This document shows positions 15,655 to 19,793 of a stretch of 19,793 nucleotides of DNA, piece by piece; position 1 is the first letter of the stretch, and each line of letters opens with the position of its first letter. Under the pieces are notes generated by a model. The model did no database searches, was not told the origin of the DNA, and saw only the letters and a program-made list of their open reading frames with translations. Position numbers and translations under genes: made by a program. Source of the DNA: CAZCJA01 sp964499015 (GTDB taxonomy: Bacteria; Elusimicrobiota; Elusimicrobia; F11); assembly GCA_964499015.1 (NCBI GenBank), contig CAZCJA010000041.1, positions 1-19,793 of the forward strand, written 5' to 3'.

Positions 15655-16967
15655 ACGCTCACGCTAAAAAGTTGATTCAGAAACTGGAAGGTAAAAAGGC
15701 CCATATCGGCATCATCGGCATGGGGTACGTCGGTTTGCCGCTGGCGCTGCGCTACACGGCGGTTGGTTTTCAGGTCACCGGTTTCGACATTGATATGGAA
15801 AAGGTGAACCGGCTGAACAAGGGTGAAACCTATATTCAGCACATCGAAAATGCCCGTATTAAAAAAGCCAATAAGGCCGGCTTTCGGGCCACCGCCGATT
15901 TCGCGAGAGCCAAAGAGATGGACGCGCTGATCATTTGCGTGCCCACGCCGCTGGATAAGCATCGCGAGCCCGACCTTAGTTACGTGACCGACACGATGGA
16001 TTCTCTTGTCCCTTATTTGCGCTCCGGGCAGATCGTTTCCTTGGAAAGCACAACGTATCCGGGCACGACCGACGAAGAACTTCTTCCGCGCATCGAATCG
16101 AAGAAAGGACTGAAAGTCGGCGACAATATTTTCCTCGTTCATTCCCCGGAACGCGAAGACCCGGGCAATCCCAATTTCGAAACCAAAACAATCCCCAAAG
16201 TCTGCGGGGGCTGCACCCCGGCCTGTCTTTCCGTCGGCGTCGCACTTTATAGCGGCGTGATTGACAAGGTTGTTCAAGTGAGCACGGCGCGCGCCGCGGA
16301 ACTAACCAAACTCCTGGAGAACATCCATCGCGTGGTCAACATCGGTCTCGTCAATGAAATGAAAATGGTCGCCGATAAAATGGGCATCGATTTGCATGAA
16401 GTCATCCGCGCCGCGTCAACAAAGCCGTTTGGATTTACGCCGTATTATCCCGGCCCAGGCATCGGCGGCCACTGCATCCCGGTCGATCCTTTTTATCTCA
16501 CGTGGAAAGCGCGCGAGTATGGGGTGCACGCTCGTTTTATCGAGCTGGCCGGCGAAATAAACGAACAAATGCCCGATTGGGTCGTGAATAAGGTAACGGA
16601 AGCGCTTAATTCGCTGGGCAAATCGTTAAAAGGGGCGAAAATTTTGGTCGCGGGCATCGCTTACAAGAAGAATGTCGACGACGTTCGTGAGTCCCCGGCC
16701 TGTTTGGTCATGGAAATTTTGAGAAAAAAAGAAGCCAAGCTTGCGTACACGGACCCTTATTTCCCGGTGTTTCCAAAAATGCGCGAGCATAAATTCAATT
16801 TAAAAAGCGTTCCATTCACACGCGCGTCTATATCAAGTTTTGATTGCGTCATTATTACGACGAATCACGATTCATTCGATTACGACCTGCTTAAACGGTC
16901 CGCCAAATTGATCGTGGACACGCGCGGCGTATACCGCAAAGCGGACTCCAACGTGGTGAAAGCCTAA
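15651..16967 (+). CDS. UDP-N-acetylglucosamine 6-dehydrogenase-like (WbpA/WecC family)
   Basis: A 438-residue nucleotide-sugar dehydrogenase that oxidises the C6 hydroxyl of a UDP-hexose to the carboxylate using two NAD+. The N-terminal dinucleotide motif GIIGMGYVGLPLA has glycines 23, 25 and 28. CVPTPLDKHREPDLSYV and SLESTTYPGTTDEEL precede the central helix KLLENIHRVVNIGLVNEM. The catalytic cysteine is C275 in GPGIGGHCIPVDPFYLTWK. The C-terminal sugar-binding domain begins near ILVAGIAYKKNVDDVRESPA. The central GGHCIPVDPFYLTW form and the length match WbpA-type UDP-GlcNAc dehydrogenases, where WecC uses a UDP-ManNAc substrate; by-eye assignment favours UDP-GlcNAc. It supplies the carboxylated precursor for the aminotransferase and 2-epimerase encoded at the start of the window, and perhaps for the adjacent 4-epimerase. 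A three-base gap separates it from the next gene. Confidence 0.93.
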   Translation: MNAHAKKLIQKLEGKKAHIGIIGMGYVGLPLALRYTAVGFQVTGFDIDMEKVNRLNKGETYIQHIENARIKKANKAGFRATADFARAKEMDALIICVPTPLDKHREPDLSYVTDTMDSLVPYLRSGQIVSLESTTYPGTTDEELLPRIESKKGLKVGDNIFLVHSPEREDPGNPNFETKTIPKVCGGCTPACLSVGVALYSGVIDKVVQVSTARAAELTKLLENIHRVVNIGLVNEMKMVADKMGIDLHEVIRAASTKPFGFTPYYPGPGIGGHCIPVDPFYLTWKAREYGVHARFIELAGEINEQMPDWVVNKVTEALNSLGKSLKGAKILVAGIAYKKNVDDVRESPACLVMEILRKKEAKLAYTDPYFPVFPKMREHKFNLKSVPFTRASISSFDCVIITTNHDSFDYDLLKRSAKLIVDTRGVYRKADSNVVKA

Positions 16968-16970
16968 ACA

Positions 16971-19007
16971 GTGAGGGTCCTCCTCGCGCACAATCTTTAC
17001 CGGCACGAAGGGGGGGAGGAGCGCGCCGTTCGCCAGCTCCAGTCGGCGTTGGAAGGCCGCGGGCACACCGTTCAGGTTTTTCAACGCGACAGCCGTGATT
17101 GGAACAGCATGTCTCTGCTGGAAAAAGCGCGGAAAGCCCTCCAAGTCCCGTATTCGTGGTCGACCCGCAGCGACATCGAGCCCCATCTCAAATCATTTTC
17201 GCCCGATATCATCCACGTTCACAACATTTTTCCGTTTATATCACCGTCGATTTATGACATCGCTCATGCAAACAGCATTCCGGTGGTTCAGACGCTGCAC
17301 AATTACCGCTTGTTCTGCATGAACGGCCTTTTGTTTCGCGACGCACAACCGTGCGAACTTTGCGTGGGCGGAAACACCCTCAGCGGCGCTAAATACAAGT
17401 GTTATCAGAACAGTTTCGTCAACTCGGCGATGATGGCAGCCACGCTTGGTTATCACCGCGCCGCCCATACATGGGAAAAAGTGAGCCGCTATATCGTTTT
17501 AAGCGAATTCAGCCGCAATATGTACCAGCGCGCCGGTTTTCCACCGGAAAAATTGGTTGTCCTCCAAAACCCCATTGAAAACGAACCCAAATCGCATCCA
17601 GGGCGGACCGCTAGCTTTTTGTTTATGGGCCGCTTGAGCGAGGAAAAAGGAATTCGCACGCTTTTGAAGGCCTTTGCTCTTTACGCGCAAGAAAACTCAG
17701 CGGCCGTGCTTAATATTGCCGGCGACGGCCCGCTCTTGGATGAAGTGAAAGCGTTCCAATGGGCGCACCCCACATTGCACATACGCGTTCTTGGGTTTGT
17801 TTCAGGTTTGGAGAAAGAGCGGCTCTTGGACGAAACGAATTGCGTCGTTTTTCCGTCCGAATGCTACGAAAACTGTCCCTACGGCCTCTTGGAGCCGTTG
17901 GCACGCGGCATTCCGGTGATCGGCGCCCAGCGCGGCGCAATTCCGGAGATCATTGCTGACGGCAAGAACGGCTGGCTTTTCGCGGCGGGGTCGGAGCAGG
18001 AACTCGCGGAGTGTCTAAAGAAAGCGGCGGAACAGCCTCAGAATGAACAGGAAAAAATGAGCCAATTTACATGGGACGAAGCACGCCAGCGCTTCTCTTT
18101 GGAGCGATGGATAAAGGAAATCGAAAACTTATATGATTCGGTCTCTTTCAAGCGCACAACACCCATGACCCCGATCGCCAGCCCTCTCATCACGGATTTG
18201 CCGACGCCCGCGCCAGCCACAAGCCCGGAGCGTTTCAGCGCGCACGCGCGGCTGTTTTTGGGGGTTCAATTTCATCCGTTGACCATCAATCAAACGCTGG
18301 ACTGCATTGAAACGATGATCGAAGAGCGCACGCCGCGCCAGCTGAATTTCGTGAACGCCTACACGTTGACCGTTTGCCGCCGTAATCAGGAATTTGCCGA
18401 CATTTTGAACGGCTCCGCGCTTAATTTGCCGGACGGGATGTCGGTGGTATGGGGGGTGCAGTGGCTGGGCATGCGCTTTCCGGAACGCGTCGCCGGTCCC
18501 GATTTAATGGAAGAATTATGTGCGCGCGCCGCGGAAAAAGGCCATCGCGTTTTCCTGATGGGCAGCACGCCCGAAAATTTGATCAATCTAAAAGCCGCTT
18601 TGATTCAACGCCACCCCGGCTTGAACATCGTCGGCACGCACAGCCCGTCGGTCTGCGACCAATTTGACGAAACAGAGACTCAACAAATCCTGGCGGAGAT
18701 CCACAGCGCCACTCCCGACATTCTGTTCGTCGGCGTGTCCACGGGAAAGCAAGAGCGTTGGATCAGCCAAAATTTGACGCGCATCAATGTGCCCGCTTGT
18801 TTGGCCGTCGGCGCCGCTTTCGATTTTCTTTCCGGACGCGTACCCCGCGCCCCGGAGTGGCTGCGCGCACGGGGCTTCGAATGGCTTTACCGTCTTTATT
18901 GCGATCCGCGGCGGCTATGGAAGCGCTATCTACTCGGCAACTTCGTGTACGCGATCATGTTGATTAAGGCCTCCTTTAGGAAGAGATTTGCCCATGAAAC
19001 GGCTTAA
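16971..19007 (+). CDS. Two-domain glycosyltransferase: GT4 fused to GT26 (WecG/TagA/CpsF)
   Basis: A 678-residue fusion in one frame. Residues 1 to about 390 are a full GT4 enzyme: AHNLYRHEGGEERAVRQL, IIHVHNIFPFISPSIY, the cysteine cluster C128, C131 and C144, FMGRLSEEKGIRTLLKAF, and a canonical EX7E with E300 and E308. Residues about 391-427 are a Pro/Thr/Ala-rich linker. Residues about 428-678 are a complete GT26 domain, close to the roughly 245 residues of free-standing WecG, with LNLPDGMSVVWG (D488, matching the catalytic Asp of TagA), FVGVSTGKQERWI and AVGAAFDFLSGRVPRAPEW. GT26 enzymes transfer ManNAc or ManNAcA to undecaprenyl-PP-linked GlcNAc, so this half could use the ManNAc3NAcA-type donor predicted from the operon and the GT4 half the next sugar. 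The C-terminal basic tail resembles the membrane-binding appendage of TagA. Start is GTG at 16971, three bases after the preceding TAA. Confidence 0.92.
   Translation: MRVLLAHNLYRHEGGEERAVRQLQSALEGRGHTVQVFQRDSRDWNSMSLLEKARKALQVPYSWSTRSDIEPHLKSFSPDIIHVHNIFPFISPSIYDIAHANSIPVVQTLHNYRLFCMNGLLFRDAQPCELCVGGNTLSGAKYKCYQNSFVNSAMMAATLGYHRAAHTWEKVSRYIVLSEFSRNMYQRAGFPPEKLVVLQNPIENEPKSHPGRTASFLFMGRLSEEKGIRTLLKAFALYAQENSAAVLNIAGDGPLLDEVKAFQWAHPTLHIRVLGFVSGLEKERLLDETNCVVFPSECYENCPYGLLEPLARGIPVIGAQRGAIPEIIADGKNGWLFAAGSEQELAECLKKAAEQPQNEQEKMSQFTWDEARQRFSLERWIKEIENLYDSVSFKRTTPMTPIASPLITDLPTPAPATSPERFSAHARLFLGVQFHPLTINQTLDCIETMIEERTPRQLNFVNAYTLTVCRRNQEFADILNGSALNLPDGMSVVWGVQWLGMRFPERVAGPDLMEELCARAAEKGHRVFLMGSTPENLINLKAALIQRHPGLNIVGTHSPSVCDQFDETETQQILAEIHSATPDILFVGVSTGKQERWISQNLTRINVPACLAVGAAFDFLSGRVPRAPEWLRARGFEWLYRLYCDPRRLWKRYLLGNFVYAIMLIKASFRKRFAHETA
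18978..18985 (+). promoter_or_regulatory. Ribosome binding site (AGGAAGAG) for kdsD
   Basis: AGGAAGAG lies eight bases before the ATG at 18994, inside the last codons of the fusion gene. It is the strongest Shine-Dalgarno sequence in the window and fixes the kdsD start. Confidence 0.65.
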
Positions 19008-19793
19008 TATCGTCAAAGAGCTTCGCGGGATCGTCACCTTTCAGGCGCGCAGCCTGAAAGACGCGCGCAAGAACATTGGTCCTGCTTATCAAAAAGCGGT
19101 GGACATGATTTTTCGCTGTAAAGGAAAAATCATCGTCACCGGCATCGGTAAGTCCGGGGTGATCGCGCAAAAAATGGCCTCAACTCTGTCGTCAACGGGA
19201 ACGCCGGCGATATACCTCCATCCGGTGGAAGGTGTGCACGGCAACTTGGGGATCGTCCACCACAACGACGTGGTCTTCGCCATTGGAAAATCCGGCGAAA
19301 GCGAAGAAATACTGAACTTGCTGCCGGTTATAAAAAAAATCGGCGCGAAAATAATTTCACTTACCTCCAATAAGGCTTCATCGTTGGCACGTGAATCAAC
19401 AATCAGCCTGCACATGCCGGTCGATAAAGAAGCCTGCCCGCTTAATCTCGCGCCGACAACCAGTTCGATGATTTCCCTTGTGATTGGCGACGCGATCGCG
19501 GTCGCGCTCATGAAAATGCGCGGCTTCGGTCCCGAAAATTTTGCTTTGTTCCATCCGGGAGGCCTTCTCGGTAAACGTTTATTGCTGTTGGTGTCGGACG
19601 TAATGCGCGGCGGCAAACGCAACCCGGTGGTCAAAATAACCGATTCAATGGAACGCCTGCTGATTGAAATTTCAAACAAATGGACCGGCGCGGCCAACGT
19701 GGTTGATAAAAATGGAAAATTTCTCGGACTCGTCACCGATTTTGATATCCGCAAAGCTTTTATTAGCGGACGGAAAATGTCCGAACTTACCGC
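18994..19793 (+). CDS. kdsD: Arabinose-5-phosphate isomerase, KpsF/GutQ family (3' partial)
   Basis: This enzyme interconverts ribulose-5-phosphate and arabinose-5-phosphate, the first step toward Kdo of the lipopolysaccharide core or a Kdo-containing capsule. The reading frame is open from ATG 18994 to the window edge, about 266 codons; the full family protein is about 320-330 residues. An N-terminal SIS domain (about 30-175) contains VTGIGKSG with K53, HPVEGVHGNLG, KSGESEEIL with E102/E104/E105, EACPLNLAPTTS with E146, and FHPGGLLGK with H187, which together match the reported catalytic Lys-Glu-Glu-His set. CBS repeats begin near 205 (VSDVMRGG) with the first ending GLVTDFDIRKAF; the second is beyond the edge. 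It overlaps the fusion gene by 14 bases. Function is firm; GutQ-like sugar-specific variants are an unlikely alternative. Confidence 0.93.
   Translation, partial: MKRLNIVKELRGIVTFQARSLKDARKNIGPAYQKAVDMIFRCKGKIIVTGIGKSGVIAQKMASTLSSTGTPAIYLHPVEGVHGNLGIVHHNDVVFAIGKSGESEEILNLLPVIKKIGAKIISLTSNKASSLARESTISLHMPVDKEACPLNLAPTTSSMISLVIGDAIAVALMKMRGFGPENFALFHPGGLLGKRLLLLVSDVMRGGKRNPVVKITDSMERLLIEISNKWTGAANVVDKNGKFLGLVTDFDIRKAFISGRKMSELT

Noticed and set aside
15645..16277. Antisense open reading frame of 210 residues
   Set aside because: It mirrors the nucleotide-sugar dehydrogenase N-terminal domain; no start context or motif supports it.
19089..19754. Antisense open reading frame of 221 residues
   Set aside because: It is a shadow of kdsD, whose + strand frame carries all catalytic motifs and runs open to the window edge.
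1..19793. tRNA, rRNA, CRISPR array, insertion sequence or rho-independent terminator
   Set aside because: The window is covered end to end by coding sequence, and I saw no array of spaced direct repeats, transposase motif or hairpin-plus-T-run between genes.

Overview
The window is one uninterrupted stretch of a surface-polysaccharide (O-antigen or capsule type) biosynthesis operon from a Gram-negative bacterium. Seventeen genes all run on the + strand, and only five bases lie between genes. Most junctions are 4-base ATGA overlaps, so the genes are almost certainly co-transcribed and translationally coupled. The Gram-negative assignment rests on a KdsD-type arabinose-5-phosphate isomerase (Kdo pathway) at the 3' end and a Wzy/WaaL-type membrane protein. 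The DNA looks moderately GC-rich, and a run of ten Ns marks a draft or metagenome assembly. I cannot name the genus; an uncultivated lineage is a guess.

Layout. (1) 2-5938, sugar precursors: a 5'-truncated DegT/DnrJ aminotransferase (WbpE-like), a UDP-sugar 2-epimerase (WbpI/WecB-like), an AsnB-type glutamine amidotransferase with an assembly gap, and two tandem SDR epimerase/dehydratases. (2) 5941-9135: a SAM methyltransferase, then a GT2 transferase fused to a GtrA membrane domain and a multi-spanning GT-C-like protein, resembling a gtr-style polyprenyl-phosphate-sugar decoration module. (3) 9132-13139, cytoplasmic assembly: one GT2 and three short GT-B glycosyltransferases. (4) 13136-14710: an O-antigen ligase/polymerase-family protein with a long non-membrane insert. 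(5) 14707-16967, more precursors: a UDP-glucuronate 4-epimerase-like SDR and a UDP-GlcNAc 6-dehydrogenase-like (WbpA/WecC family) enzyme. (6) 16971-19007: a two-domain GT4-GT26 (WecG/TagA/CpsF) fusion. (7) 18994-end: KdsD, cut by the window edge.

How they could work together (inference): the dehydrogenase, aminotransferase and 2-epimerase are three of the five steps of the WbpA-B-E-D-I route from UDP-GlcNAc to UDP-ManNAc3NAcA; the oxidase and N-acetyltransferase would lie upstream. The AsnB-like enzyme could amidate a uronic acid, as proposed for WbpS and WbmE. The GT26 half of the fusion is a natural candidate to transfer a ManNAc(3NAc)A-type sugar onto a lipid-linked acceptor, with the other transferases extending the repeat. 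The ligase/polymerase would act at the periplasmic face, and the GT2-GtrA/GT-C pair could add a side sugar there. No initiating phosphosugar transferase, Wzx flippase, ABC exporter or chain-length regulator is present. There are no intergenic regions longer than 3 bases, so no promoter, terminator, RNA gene, CRISPR array or mobile element is expected, and I saw none.
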